Shown here one piece after another: positions 1-14,765 of a DNA stretch of 64,000 nt. The position numbers and the translations under genes are program-made. The notes below the pieces were generated by a model. The model had not been told where the DNA came from and did not search any database. It saw only the letters and a list, made by a program, of their open reading frames with translations. The DNA comes from Anticarsia gemmatalis. Taxonomy: Eukaryota; Arthropoda; Insecta; Lepidoptera; Erebidae. Position 1 is the first letter of the stretch; each line of letters starts with the position of its first letter. The stretch is from positions 7,192,001 through 7,256,000 of the forward strand of contig NC_134751.1 of NCBI RefSeq assembly GCF_050436995.1, given 5' to 3'.

Positions 1-3000
1 GGCAATAAATCCGTGCAGGACGACTTATGTAGCCGCTTCAGCCCGGTTCCGCCGAGACGCGACAATTAAATCACGCTAAATCATGGAATACCACTAATTA
101 CATACGATTTTATTAGGCTGTAATCTGTAATGGTCAAATAAATTTGATTCTTTTTATTGATTGATTTTAAATGCTTCTATTTCGGTGGGTTGTCACATGA
201 ATAATCTAGGCATTAATCTACTTTCGTAATAAATAAACAATAATGCACCATAATCCGCTTATTCATATTAGCGGTATGAATGTATGCGACAACCATGTGT
301 CACACTTCACCGCACAGATGGGAGAAAAATGAAATGAATACCAAATTTTCAAATAAATGATGGGAACGGACATAAAGTCATGCGTGCAATAAAGTCACTT
401 TATTTTCGGGTGCTGGTGTCATTAAGGCTACGCCGAGTCGTAACCCTTGATGTCGGTCGTAACTTGTTTATAGTAACGCCTTAAATTAGAAAGCGGTAGG
501 TATGCATAAATTACCGTCTCAGCAAAGAAACCGTACAAATACCATTCGGGATTAAAATGTAATTGCTTTCGGATCTTATCTCAAACTCGCAATAAAGACT
601 GAAGCTTTAAATAAGCGTATTACAGGTATGTGGCATTGAGGAAAAACCGGTTTCTTTCATAAAAAATCCTCAGGCTACCTTTTGACTCCAGATTCTACTT
701 TGGACGAGAAAAAACAAAGCTTTATTGGCTCTTTTTGCTACACCTTCGTCACTGTCAATTAATGATGCTAAGTTTCTCTTAACACCGTTAAGTAATGAAA
801 TCAAGGACTGTAAATTTGTCTGAAATTTCTCATTTTATAATAGATTGTGAACTGGATCATCAATTACAAAATAATGGGAGCTTGTAATGTATTTCGCAAT
901 CACTCTTGAACTGTTTCAATGGCTGAATTGTATCGCTTAAACTATTCAGCGTTTTGTTACTTTCGCGGTTGGTTAATCGTAATATATTGCAGTTGTTTAA
1001 ATTACATAGTTGGACGATTGCTTAACTATTCAACCTTTTGCTTAGATACTACCGAAACGATTAATGTGCTTAAGTTTTGCTTGACATTGCATCGGCATGA
1101 TGGATCGGTAGCGTCTCTTGGTAATAAAACTATCAGATCAAACATAACACCAGAAAAATAAAGTAAGTTTAAAAATAAAGGCACATATTTTTTTGTTCAT
1201 TATTATCATAATTAGTGTTTTGTTAGTAAATTACTACATGTAACTAATTCTATAGTCTATACTACTATATTAGTATATAGTTGATAAACATGGTTCATTA
1301 TATTAGTCTCTGTAATTACTAAATAAATTTTGCCCAAAGCAAATAATTTCTACAAACTGACTTCTAGTTACAACTTAATTTGATTCCAGGAACGTGTTAT
1401 ATAATACACGGTACAAAAGATTTTGTATTCAATTTAATAACTTGGTAACCAATAAAATTGTACAAATCTAAGAACTACTGCATTTATACCGAGAAAGCTT
1501 TGAGAAAAGTACCTACCCAGTTCGACATTGATTTATTAGAAGTATCGGTAATTTAAGAAGAGTTAGAATATTGATAGTCTCTGGCGTCTTTAGGAGATTG
1601 TGAACGAGGTACCACCCTTGAACTTCGCAGTTGCAGCTGCCTCGCGCTACCTACACACGTACCCTACATCACGCATGGTGCGAATATTTGTCGTCCAGAC
1701 AGTCTCTACGATAGCCGCATCTTCTAATAATCAAACTTTACTGAACTCAAAATCTTAATTATTATCTTCTAGTCCAAATGAACGCTATTGTTTTTAGGGA
1801 AAGGTAACGTTCACAAAATGGTATCGACATTATACAACACGCATATACGAATGTAATTAAGTAGCACTTTATGAAAATCTAATTACGCGTTTGTGTTATC
1901 ATTAGCCCATTAACACGCTCAACCAATTTTAATGAGATGCTTGCTTACCTGGTTCATAGGGGTCCAAACAGGAAACGGGTCTCAGGGGAAACTTAGGAAC
2001 CATTTCGCAACACATTTAGATACGACGGTTACCGTAACGTATTCACGTGCAGTAAGGAGACAATACTGCCTGCTTGTATCGAATAACTTAAATGCTACGT
2101 AAGTAGCAGTAAGAACATAAGGCTTAAGTTTCCTCTTAAAGTAACTTGAAGGTGCATTAGATATTTTTCTGTTTGTATCAAATATCAAGATGATTCTTTG
2201 AAAGAGAAACATATCTACTCATTGAATTGTATTTTAGAACGAATATATCTTTTTATCATATGCACAATCTTACAAATAATTTAATTCAATACTCAATTTG
2301 AACGGTTCAAAAAATGCAGATACCAATAATCACATAATCTATATGCGGTATTAAAAATCATTTTCAACAGGTTTCTCAATTTCATACAAAATATATTCAT
2401 CTCGATTACGTAATCCCAAGCAACAGAGTCGCTGTTCAAAAAACATATTCGATAAGCGTTACCCCATTCTTGTCTCGTAAAATAAGACAATGTAGGAATA
2501 TAACCCAATAAGATTACTTTAGCTTTACGTTTTATACGGAGAACGATTGAGATATCACGAGTGGAATATCTTGAGGTGTGAGATAAAGCCGAGTCAAGAA
2601 GTCAACAGCTAAGTTGCAAACTTCACCTGTTGCCGAAGTGAACGGTTGAAGCGACTAGTCTCACTAAACTACTAATGATATTAACCTTACTTACTTATAA
2701 ACTATCATTTTGTGGACTGTGACTTTATTTTCATTTAAATCCTTCGTGTTACAGCTAGTTGTGCTACTGTTATTTCATGTTTTTAATAGAAACCAGCCAT
2801 TTGTAAATTATTTTTAATCTTTTAACTTAAAAATATTTTCGTAGAAACTTTAATTATTTCCCGTAGTAGAATTACACAAAAGTTTTAATGATTTTGCATG
2901 TATGTAAACTGGTAAAATAGTTATCGAAATTACCTTTCTGACTGCATTTTTACCCGGTAGAAAAGTGGAAAAATTAGGCTTGTATTTTCTGAACCTACTT

Positions 3001-6000
3001 CAAATTGTATGAAACTTGGTTACAATATCATAGTTACCTTTTAAATGTGTATTGTAGAAATGGTAAAACTATGAGTTGAATAAAAACAAGTCTTGTGAAA
3101 ATGTTCAGTAGTCGGTTAATGTTTAAGATAGAGAGGCTCGCGAGGCTCGCGTCCGGTTTCCGGTGCGCTCCGTCCCTCCGACGATTCAATTTAGTCCCGC
3201 GACAAACTCCATTGATTGTTTCGATATTCCGGTCAGAAACGGCGGAAACTCTTACAATTTTTCTAGTTTTATAAGGACAGATTTTTATTATATTTAGTTG
3301 TTATACGCGTGGGTGCTTACTCTCTTATGTGCCTATACGTTATATTAAGTAAACTCAATCAAGTACGCGGAAAAGTTGTTATTATTTTTCTGAGAAAGAT
3401 AAAGAATTCAATGCCTAGCAAGTCTTGTTATTGTTCGGCGAAGATAAGCCAGTGCCTGAGTCAAAACCAATCTGTTTTATGTAAGCAGGTAGATTGGTTT
3501 CCACAAAATTATAAACTTCATAACTTAAAAGTTAATCGTCAGAATTGAAAGTATCGAAATGAGTATCAATTATAACATCGTCAGATTCTAAGAAAACATA
3601 TTAAGAAAGTTTAGGTCTCTTTGTGTCTCAAACGTACTTATAATAGAATTTTATTTTCAAATCAATGTTTTGTAAATATCAATTGAGAAACATTTGCACA
3701 TTATTCGGCACATTTGGAGTTGATTCAAAGAATAAGTATTGTCATTCAGGGTGGCAATGATCGTTTTTGCGACGCTCGCGCTAGGTCAGACCACGTTTTA
3801 GGTCGACGACGAACGTGAACAAACTTGCCGATGTTCAAACGTTTGTTTATTTGTAAACAGTATTTGTTTATAATAGCGGTCACATACACAATATTTTACA
3901 TAACACTGTGCTTTGAATATACTTATATTCGAACCTATTCAAAGTTTTAATATAGCAAAAATAATTAGCTACCGAGACTTTGACTTTTAAAATGTGCTGC
4001 CAAAATAGTTCTTACGGAGCCCGGTGGAGGCGCTAAACAGATTTTTGTGTAAAATTGATCGAAAGTTAGCTGGTTCATTTACTTGAATATTAGCAATATT
4101 CAAATAAATGAACTTTATCTATTAGAACGACGTGCTCCAAAATATTACATAAAAGACAAATGTTAATATCATTCCGCAATCCGCATGCATTAATTTATTC
4201 TAAGTAGTATACGATCCCATCAAAAATATCTCAATCGTATTATTTTATGAAGTAGAGTGTACGATTAACTTATACGGGCGCATGTAAATTTTTATCGTCC
4301 ATTTCGGCCCTTTTAACCCTTCTGGACTATTTTCCGCCGAAAATAGATGCATTCGTACAATACTAATATTCCACTGAGACTACTTTTCTTTGAATGTATG
4401 GTCTATAAAAGTCAGATCTATTTGGAGTTAACTGGTTTATAGTTTTATGTTACGTATTGTAAATAAAGTTTTATTTTATGTCCTTCGCTAATTAGTTATG
4501 TATGCTATAATAATTGTAAATGGCGGGCCTTAGTTGTCTTTCAGGCGGAGACAAAACTTATTCGATATTCTGAGACAGTCCGCTTCGGCTAGGAAATCAA
4601 ATGAATAATAACAGAGGACGTACTGTGTGTCAGCTAGATATTACGCGTACAAAAGAACAATTGTGTTTTCTCTGACACCACGTAGGCACATTACTCGTGT
4701 TCATTCGTTTAAAAATAACAAGTTCCAAGGTAGCATATAAAGATGAGTTATTTTTCATGAAACGAGCAAACTTATGATTAAAGACAACATTGCGAGTTTT
4801 GCTTACCAATGACGTTCCTTAATACGATAGTATAATATAGTTTATTTTATATCCGGAGAGAAACAAGTTGTCCCCCACATACGCTCGCTTTCCGCCGGCG
4901 CCGAACACGCACAATACATACAGCCTTCAGTGATTTAGTTTTATTGTCATGCACCCTCCCCTCCTACGATATGCACTCCTAGATTACGTCGAGAAGGTGG
5001 AATACTCCTCTAATATCAGCCTCCTTATTATAACGCATATTACAATTTGGAATATTCAGAGCATAATGTATCCTCCCAAATTGGGGTTATTACTGTTGGT
5101 AAAATCTATTTACTCGTAAAGGTGACGTTTGATAAAGTTGTAACGATGTCCCTGGCACTCATCCGTGACGAGGGATGATAAAAGGGTCATGGCACAACCT
5201 TCACGTGAATACGAGCGGTTTACCTCGCATTGTAATGTGCCCTCCGCGCTGGCCAACTCCTTTGAATAGTAATTTCATAGACGCCACCCCTATTATTAAG
5301 GGTAGTATAAACCCGACTGCTAGTCGCCGTCTCAGCGGGTTAAACAGACGAACTGAACCTCTAAATTAGATGCTTTGTGCATTGCAGTCGTTTTGCGAAC
5401 GACGTGCTATTTGGTCAGCCAACTCTAAAACATACACGTACTGCAATATCGAGCACAATATTATTAAATATAAACGTTACATAAACACTATAAGAATTTT
5501 CATACGAAAACGGTTGTCATGTATCGAACCGTCATAAAAATTGTTCGGTCCAAATCATAAAACGATCTGCTCCGTCGATGAATCGACGCTGTTAACCCAT
5601 ATCGCGTGAAACGGCCACCACTCCATCCGGGGAGACGATCTTTCGCCAAGACGTGACCGAGCGGCCCAATAAAATCTTGCCGAAACGCGCTGGCTGCTAT
5701 CCTATGTTGTAAAAATTGTCAGACGTGACGAGGACCGGCCGTCGATCCGCTCGACGTCCGACCTGTCACCGCAAACGGGATGCTGATACCGGAACTCATT
5801 TTCACGGGCTCCCTTAATTTTCTTTTTGGCTCTTCGGCTCTCTACAAACTCAACTGAACTACGTATAGTATGAAACAAAGTTCTGCCCAGAAAAGTTCTT
5901 TATTGCTTGCAATTAAGAACCTCTTCTTTTTAACTTTAACAAAATTGAATTAAAAGCTTCGAACAATCTTTTAGAAAAATATCTTGGTTGAAACAGTGCA

Positions 6001-9000
6001 ATTATCTCTCTTACAAGAGATGTAATTGATTTTTAACTCGAAGGTTTTAATCAGTTGCCAACGATTTAATCGTGAAATACTTTTATTTGGATATAAAAAG
6101 ATCGAGGGGCTTGGCATTTTAAGGAAACATTAAATTCAAGCTGAGCTAGGGACGAAATAAAGCTGAAAGTTGGTTGGTAATAATTGTGGAGCCACGCACG
6201 GAGGAGCCGTGGTTCGAAGAGACATTCCGATGGCGGATAACAATAAAACTAAATCATCGGGAAGTTATCTATCTCTGTAGCCGACGGGCCCGGAAAGCGA
6301 ACATGTGCACCAAAATGTATTACACGGGATAAGATGTTAAATGGTGCAGCGCCAATGACTTCGTTCCTAATTTTGTTTCTTCTTTCTTTTAAGTAAACGT
6401 TTGTTTTTAGTAACTAATGGGTGTACAGTGTGTGCACACATGCGTGTAAGTAACTGTAACATCATCATTATAAGTTCCAATGGTTTAGGGCTACACCATT
6501 CTCAAAGGGAGACATTAACTTTTAATTGATATTTTTTTAAAGAAGGAGTTTAGTTCTCTAGTTTTGATCTTTGAAATATTTTTTGTACAAATATTTGAAC
6601 ATACTTTGTGTAGCATACATATAGCAAATGAGTATAATTTGAGTGTTTCTTTATGATGAGCCTGATTTTGATTCGTATGTGTATAAAAATGCTATTCAAT
6701 CAGCCAGTCTGCTAGTCTGTATTGGTAAACTTTGCTTTTTCCAAAGCCAAATTGGTAAAACTTTGAAATCAAATATCTAACAAAATTACAAAAGATTTTC
6801 CACTAAATCAAACTTGTCAACTTGATGTCCTTAATTTAGTATGACAAGCTTATCTAGATTCAGGATTCAATTTTATAACATGCGTTTTATTTGCTCGGCT
6901 AATGAGAGTTGAACATGATCGATTGTTTACGTACACGACACAATGTTTCAGGGGGGTGGAGACTTTATGTCGAGCGATAAAAATATCAAAAATGTCGTGT
7001 GTATGATATTTACAGAGAACGACATTTTGCAAATTACCGATCCCATTAATTTTCCATTAGGGATAATTGGGGCCAGATTTGAGATACATTTACTTAGATA
7101 CATTTTATACTACGTAATTCGAAGGCCACTTGGAAACTGATAATATTATCTCTAGGTTGTTTCTAAGCGAATAAAAATGTATATTGGAAAATGTTGCTTG
7201 CTATAACTTTGTTTAGACCTACTTACTTTGTTTTGTTATTTCCATCATTACGTATTCATAAATTAGAAAGCATTTAAGATGGAACAGAAATTATTTTTGT
7301 ATCATTGTAAATGACATTAAATACCTATTTTATTTCAAATCTGCTTACGTTAAAAGAATTACTGAAACACAGCAGGAAAACCATACCTGCGTTACCTTTT
7401 AAAAGCTGACATAAGCAGTGCTACCGGTGCTCACGGTAATCAGCCGTATTAGCAGCGCGCCCGCAAGCCGACCCCGACATAACTCTTGCTTATCACATTA
7501 CAACCCAATAACGTTATTAATGATCTGTGAGATCCCCTTCCGCGTGACAAGACGAGACTGAACGAATAACATATAATACGTACCTACGTGTTTAGTACGT
7601 TGCCATAGTTTTAGTGCTAAAACAAAAAAGCAACAATAACATTAACAACAACTAACGAAAAGCGTTTATAGAAGTTTCTACGTAACAAAAGGAATTAGAT
7701 TGTTACCGCGAACGGACGGCAGATATAAATGAGTTGGTCAGGTTTAATTATTGCCGAAATTAATAGTTAGCAGATAACGGTGCTAGTTACGTTTTCTTTC
7801 TTCCATAAATAACGTTGGGGGTCGGAGCTCGTCGATAACTTAATTCAATCTTTGCTCCCCTCGTCATCTCAGTACAATATGCTCCGAGGAAGAATTGCTA
7901 GGTGATGAGACGAGACTTTTCCCTTCCACCTACATATAAACTTGTCTGTGTCGTACATGAATTATTTCATAACAATTTATCATGTCGTGTATTTTTCTCT
8001 CTTGTTTTCGGAGATGATTTCATTTTGTTTTGTTTTTCTGAAAACAGGTTTTATTTTACGTGAATAACCGTTCATATAACCGAAACATACGAGGCTGGTA
8101 GAGCGTGAATAAGTTTTGAAAAGTTGCGTGATCGAAATTGGGCGGATTCTGAAATGACTGCATGTACCACGTATTGGGTTCCAATAAGGAGTTCATAGCT
8201 CTAAGTGCTAGTACTTACGTATACCGTCGATCTACGTGTTTATGCCAAGCTGTGACCGATATACGCTTATCGAGAGCCTCCGTGAATACCGAATATCGAT
8301 GTCTGGAGTCGGTTTATATCTTTCGATAAAACGTTAGGGTTATCCTGAAGCGATTTCATAATTTCCGCTGAAAGATGAAGTTACATATCCTTATGTATAA
8401 ATTACTTTTGGAGTAATATGCTATGAAACTTCCATACAAAGGACATTTTAATAAAACAAGCGTACGATTGAAAAAGCCACATGTCAGCCAGCAGACAGAA
8501 ATAAAAGAGCTTGTTCTACTGCCAATATGAAATATGAAGCCAACTGCGTTCGGACTTGGACGCTGGCTGACTGTTACTCATCTTCGGGCCACATTTAACT
8601 GTTAAACTTTCACAGAGTAAAATATTTTTATAATATTTATGTGCGCGTAAAATATGGCTAGCAGTTACGCTACATATATTTTTAACATTAATTTGGAATG
8701 CTTATGATCATAAATCGAGTAACCTATCTTCAAATTATAAATAAGAAAAATACTATTTTTTTTTTAAATTCGCAGCTAGGGTTTAAGGTTTGCAATTTTT
8801 ATATAAATTTCAGACAGAACTCTATAATCTGCAATAGGACTTATAACCTCCACGTCTTTCTTCTTTAAATAAAGTTTAAACTCTCTTCGAAACATGAATA
8901 ATCGATGTTTAAAACGCGTTCTTTCAATATATTTTGTTTGAGTGTCACATACACCATGTTTCGGTGGTCATCGTTTAACTCAGGGTCAAAGGAGGCGGGA

Positions 9001-12000
9001 CAATAACTGTGACTCGTGTATTTTCATATCAGCCAGTCATCTCGTTAATTACTGATCGTGCGACAAGCCGTATAGATGGAACGCTTTCAATGAATCTTTT
9101 TATGGATACTGACAATTTAATCGAAAAACGTAGGCTTGTGAATTAAGCTTTTTTTCGGAATATTCTCGTATGGTAGTATCGTAATTTTAACGCGTTATTG
9201 ATTTACTTAATTGAGGCTTATTAAACATTGAACTAAGTATAATGAAATGGCTAAGCAAAGAAATTAATTGTAGAATATTTCCCATAACACGTGAAAATCA
9301 TGTTTAAATGATATTAATAATATTTGTGTATTTCCATTTGTGTAACTTTACACAGATTCATATTTACAGTATTTTGTTTTTATTGCTTTAATTTTTTCCT
9401 AGAAAAATACGAACTTCGTAGAATTTCTTTCAACAGTACGCTAGCTATTTATTTTCAAAAGTTTTAATCTATTAAAGCACAACAAGTTCATTAAACGGGG
9501 AACGCATTTGAAACAAAATAATTTACCGTAGAATGGGAGTGCGGGATTTTCTGAAATCAAATGGCCGTGTCGGGGAAGCCTTCGCGTTTCTTATTCAATT
9601 TGAAAGCGAAGACGGTACGTTCGGGGCAACTACACTAGGCCGAAACAAGTCTCGGTGTAATCCCTCAAATCCAAATTAGATTTTCTTTCACTGCCTCTCA
9701 CTATTGACAGGTTTCCGGCATCGGGCCTCGCTCGAGTCTCGCTGTCTCCGGCGCGACGCTCGGCTTAACTTTTATCCATGCCATACCTCCATAAGACTGC
9801 CGCTAATTGGAAAAAAGTAACGGACGACAGTCTACAAATTAAGTCGATAGTGTCGGATTGGCTTCATTGTTTTTATCGGCTTCGCAATCGTTTGCGGAAG
9901 AAAGAATACTACCCTTATTCTGATGCGCTTTGTAGAATAATGCTTTATATCGTATTATTTAAATTGTATGTTCATTGTTTGGTAGCTTTTTGAAACTTGT
10001 TACATTACTAATTTGAATATCAATAATATAATTTATACTTCTATCCCTTACATTATAAATTCAAGTTTTAATACATTAGAGGCCCACTAACAAGCAGAAA
10101 TACCGACATAAAATTAAATTCATACGTGTATTTAATTGGCTATAAATTTTGATTGAACAAATTTTAACAGGCACACGAAAATGAAACGGGGCGCCGTTAC
10201 AAGAAGAAACAATAAAATAAAGCGGGGCGATGGTAATGAATAGGCTGTACAAATATTGGGCCAGATTTAACAGGGTGTAAGTCGATAGTGCGACAGGCAA
10301 TGTCGCGTGTGGAGGAGCCGTGAGGTGCCGTGAGCGAGTGCCGGCGAGCGCGGCCGGCTCCAGCGAGGCACGCACGCGCCGATATAGACATCACTTACAA
10401 TACCCTACACTTGTATTAAATAAATATTTGATCAAATTAATACACAGCACACGCGGCTTATCGTAATCGATTAAGCTTCGTTAGTCTACTTTATAAAACA
10501 GTGTAAGCTTAAAAGCGTTCTACTGAATGATTACAGAAATCACAGCAACTAATAATGCTATAATAATGTGTATAATTACATCACGGTTAGACATCAACGC
10601 AGAGCTTTGCTTGTTGTCGAAACTTATAACGCCTAATCCATCTTAATAAATTCTAAATTGAAAAGAATATGCTTTATTTTATTTTGCTATAAAGACTACC
10701 ATTACAGCAATTTTGGGAAACGATTATTCGAAATCGTTTCAATGCGTAAGTACATATTTGATAAGATCTCAGAAATGGCATAGAGTTATAAAGAATGAGT
10801 TAAGTATCAAACGGACTCTCCCTATATGATATTTAGTTGCTTAAAAATCCTATACAAAGTAATTTCATTTCTAAACGCTGCAAGCTCAGTTACTCAATTT
10901 AAAGATCAAATAGAATTTTAAACAACACCGTAAATACTAGATACATACATATTTCGAAACAGTTTATACGTATCTCTGTTCGGAAAACAATTTACGTAAA
11001 TAAATTTTCCTTTTTACGATCCGGTATAACGAGTTCGTTCTCCTAAAGTAAGGGTCGCCTGACATGCATCCCTCAAAGAATTAAATTGAATATGAAAGGA
11101 AATTACACGGGCTCATATCAACACCCGTCTCTTGTTCCAATCGAATTTCCCTCTGAAAACAATGGCGTAACGGAAATTAAACCGATGTATGAAAATAACC
11201 GAAATCTTGGGAATGGACGCAGATTTATGTTTTAGGTGTCGAATTTGTTTTTTTAATCAGTTTATAAATGTTTAGCATTGTATGGATGCTGAATATAAAT
11301 ATAAATGATCGCGTGTCTACTACAAATGAGAACAAAATAATCAATATTCATTAACGTAGAGACTATAACATGTATTCAAGTTAGTGTACATGTTACTGAC
11401 GTTTAATTAATTAATTAAATCTACGAGAAAACTCGTGCAGAAAAATAAAGTTACCGAATGAATTGAAAGGGTAATGAATATTCTGATTGCATTGAACAAG
11501 ATCGTAGTGTGTTTGTGGAAGATCGGGTGTTGTTGTAGAGCTAAGTGATTGTAAGTGGAGGAGAGGTCTGGCGCCTTGCCGGAAATCGTTCCCACGTGAC
11601 GGACGCCGGAAGTGACGCCGGATCGCGTTCCTTCGTTATGTCGCCTTAGCATCACTCCGTGGAGCCTTTTATCCTTGCTTGTATTCAATAGACATCCACG
11701 TGTCGGGCCGCCGCCGCCGCCGGAGTATTATAGCTCTTACATTTGTATTGATCCTTGTATTTGTACAGATTATCGTTAAGCCCCTATTGATTCATTTTCA
11801 CAACTATGTAGAGGCATAAAGTCCTTCTGGCTGATAGATGACTTGTACCAACTTTAACAGATAATCGTCTGATCGTTGATTTACTTAAAGATTATTACTC
11901 ACAACTTGTTTTGGTTAAATTAAATTTTAAACAACTCTTAGGAGCCTCGTTTTTATAGGTTTAGCAACAACATGACAATTACTATTGTGACTGACCTTTG

Positions 12001-13027
12001 AATCCCTTATTATAATTATCAGTAAATAAATCAGTACTCTAATAGAAGGCTATATTCTTTATGAAATTAATCTTTATGAAATTAATGATTAATATTTTAT
12101 ATTCGCAAGCATACGCGTAATCGTAGAATCAGTTCTTATCAAATCTTTTCTAGAAAATATTAATAGGCTTTTAGATATAATGTGGGCAATTTATTAAATA
12201 CTTACAAAGCAATGTATAGTTGCCTCATTTTCATTGTGAAGCATTGTAGAGACACTGAGGAGTTCTTAAAATATTTGCCTGTCAGTGTTACGATAAACAG
12301 CAATTTTTCGCCGAAAATTTATTTCGTTGTTAAGGTTTAAACATTTGTTTTATCAACAAGAGAATTCTCCACGTCATGATAATAATATTTTAATAATAAA
12401 GTTTTTATTTAGGCTGCAAACGTTATCTCTATTTTTTATATTTAAGTAGGACATTTACATAAAATATACGTACATATTTATCTTCTTCGTAGACTGTAAT
12501 AAGCGACGAAACAAAACGTGGTATGTAAGAGTGGCAGCCTAAAAACGTCTGTTCGGATTGAAGTGGTGAAATTAAGTAGTTGGCACTGACAAAATGTTGA
12601 GTAATACGGGTTAAAGTGCGTCGTTGTTTTTGTAATGCCTTTTCTTATGACTGGCCCTAACGATTATTCCCCCCATTGTGAGCACCACGGCGCTGCCAAG
12701 ACCCCGCGGAGAAAGAGCTAAACTTACAAAAGTTTCCGACTTGTTCAAATGGCCGGCTTTTGTTAGAGAGCGACTTATTGTTTGGGACAGATTGCTGGGG
12801 ATCAGCATCGTGTGCTACAACGTTATTTTCTCTGGAAACAATTCGACGCTTGTTTTAAGATTATTTTTTCAATTAGTATGTTAAATTGTTATTCTAAGTG
12901 ATAATGTTTAATTAATCTGTTGTAATAGGTCTTAATTATTCTTGAATCACATCGATGGTTTATATTGATGTATGTTTTTTTAGTTAAAAGTTTTGTATGT
13001 TTTAAATTAACAGAATTATTAACGTAA
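1..13027. other. AT-rich gene-free stretch
   Basis: I found no exon series, RNA gene or intact mobile element here. All reading frames are under about 100 codons, lack flanking splice signals that would join them, and resemble no protein I know. Short GC-rich patches interrupt the AT-rich background near 3130-3190 (a GAGGCTCGC motif repeated twice), 5570-5790, 9540-9770, 10255-10390, 11560-11720 and 12655-12810. They could be conserved regulatory DNA, promoters of non-coding transcripts, 5' exons of a gene off the window, or old repeats. The sequence alone does not decide. Confidence 0.6.
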
Positions 13028-13149
13028 TCTATACTTATAATAAATCTGTAGAGAGGTCAATTCTGTACATTGAATATATTTAAAAAAAAACCAATGGGGG
13101 ATGTTTAGTAACGGATACTGATACCGAATCTGCAATTTATAATTTTCTT

Positions 13150-13150
13150 T

Positions 13151-13188
<38 letters not shown>
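13150..13188. repeat. (CTGT)n microsatellite
   Basis: About nine to ten uninterrupted CTGT units lie in the 5' part of the Helitron-like element, where this family usually carries such a tract. Confidence 0.95.
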
Positions 13189-13419
13189 CTTCGTCTGTAT
13201 GTGTCGCTATCACGTAAAAACACTGCACTGAATGCACTGAAATTTGGTATATGCATAGAATAAGTAGTGGAGCAACTTCTAAGATACTTTTTATAGCATA
13301 AAATTTCAAAGATTTTTAGGAAATTGAAAAAAATACGTAAAAATCGTTTGAACCTGCGTTTCCCTATAGAGACCATAGATGGCTTTACAATCCATTTCAC
13401 AACATTTCGCATAATGTTA

Positions 13420-14159
13420 AGGGTCAGCGCAGACCAAGAGGAGCGCAGCGGAGAGGATTTTTTAACGCACTTGAAAATCAACTTTAAATTAATTGAAATA
13501 AAGTGCATAATTGCTTGAACCTGACAAAAAATGCTCGCGCGTCCTCGAGGATGCGCGGGTATCCCCGCGCATACTCGAGGACGCGCGAGCATCGTACGAA
13601 AAATTTCAATGTTGTTACTGAGTTTAAAGAGAGAGAACGTCATTTTTAAAGAGCAATTATAATCATGGCCCAGTCTACCATCGTTGACGAATTTTCACGA
13701 AAACTGGCCTGTTTAATGAAGAATGGTAACCTAGAAAGTTTTCCTCGCGCAGGCTCGAGCATTTTCTTTACGGCTCGCGGATGCTCGAGCATGCTCGCGA
13801 CTGCTCGAGCCTGCGCGAGGAAAACTTTCTAGGTTACCATTCTTGATTAAACAGGCCAGTTTTCGTGAAAATTCGTCAACGATGGTAGACTGGGCCATGA
13901 TTATAATTGCTCTTTTGATTGAAGAAGAATAAAAATGACGTTCTCTCTCTTTAAACTCAGTAACAACATTGAAATTTTTCGTACGATGCTCGCGCGTCCT
14001 CGAGTATGCGCGGGGATACCCGCGCATCCTCGAGGACGCGCGAGCATTTTTTGTCAGGTTCAAGCAATTATGCACTTTATTTCAATTAATTTAAAGTTGA
14101 TTTTCAAGTGCGTTAAAAAAATCCTCTCCGCTGCGCTCCTCTTGGTCTGCGCTGACCCT
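13420..14159. mobile_element. 740-bp near-perfect palindromic (fold-back) element with TA duplications
   Basis: The sequence from AGGGTCAGCGC to GCGCTGACCCT reads almost identically on both strands. The arms meet near 13780-13800 with hardly any unpaired spacer. Between arms I see one 19-bp insertion (right arm, about 13911-13929) and a one- to two-base difference near 13720/13845. Each arm holds a further GC-rich hairpin (13531-13592 and 13986-14047) built around CTCGAG, and a third set of CTCGAG repeats forms the centre. TA flanks both ends (13418-13419, 14160-14161), as expected for a Tc1/mariner-type insertion. It encodes no recognisable transposase, so it is probably a non-autonomous MITE. 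Confidence 0.8.
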
Positions 14160-14765
14160 TACGTGGGTCCGGTGCGGTCGGGATATCCTAGATGGCAAAT
14201 CGAGTAACTTCGTTTGTTGTCGTTGTTCGCCGCAACTAACAGATGGCGTTGTTGTTCGAAACACATAACCAAATTAATTGGTTGCATTAAGGAAATAAAT
14301 TGGATAGCTATGAAACAGACTATGTGGTAAGTTTTAAAAAATAAACAACGGATGATATATAAAAAATAATTACGAGCTACGCGGTTTCGGACGTATCATC
14401 GCAAGTATACATTATTACGCGTGTGAAGAGCTCCGGCGCAGATAGGTCTGTCTGTAGCTATAATAATATTCTGAATCCAGACGGGTAAGCAATGGTCAGT
14501 CTATAATAAGGTATTATATTTTACACTGTAAACTGGTACGGATAAAGACGAGAACGGAAAAGAAGGTAACCACAGGAAATCAGGCCTACCTGAGCCTGTG
14601 TCACATTGTGTGCCCTTCGGGTCCCTTTCTTAAATAACCATTAGATGACAAAAGAGTTGTTAGCATTTTTATGTGTAGGTGTATCGAGCGCTTCGCAATT
14701 CGCGTGCTCGAACGAATAAGCAACAGTACGAAATTCACGCGAGCGGAGCCGCACGGGTGAGCTAG

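Larger units (their letters stand above)
13028..14765 (+). mobile_element. Probable non-autonomous Helitron, interrupted by a fold-back element
   Basis: The left end is A|TC followed by a CTATACTTATAATAAATC start typical of a Lepidoptera Helitron-like family. That family carries a CTGT microsatellite in its 5' part, as seen here at 13150-13188. A matching 3' end lies at 14736-14765: a GC-rich GCGAGCGGAGCCGC segment and then CTAG before a T. No protein is encoded. The palindromic element at 13420-14159 sits inside it. Pairing these two ends as one element is my inference; the 3' end could belong to another copy. Confidence 0.45.

Noticed and set aside
13150..13188. Regular short repeats that might suggest a CRISPR array
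   Set aside because: It is a simple CTGT microsatellite without spacers, in a eukaryotic genome.
13137..13643. 168-codon minus-strand frame and a similar plus-strand frame at 13935-14207
   Set aside because: They share residues only because the DNA is palindromic. The first also runs through a CTGT microsatellite, giving a repeated Arg-Gln-Thr-Asp tract. No protein family is recognisable.
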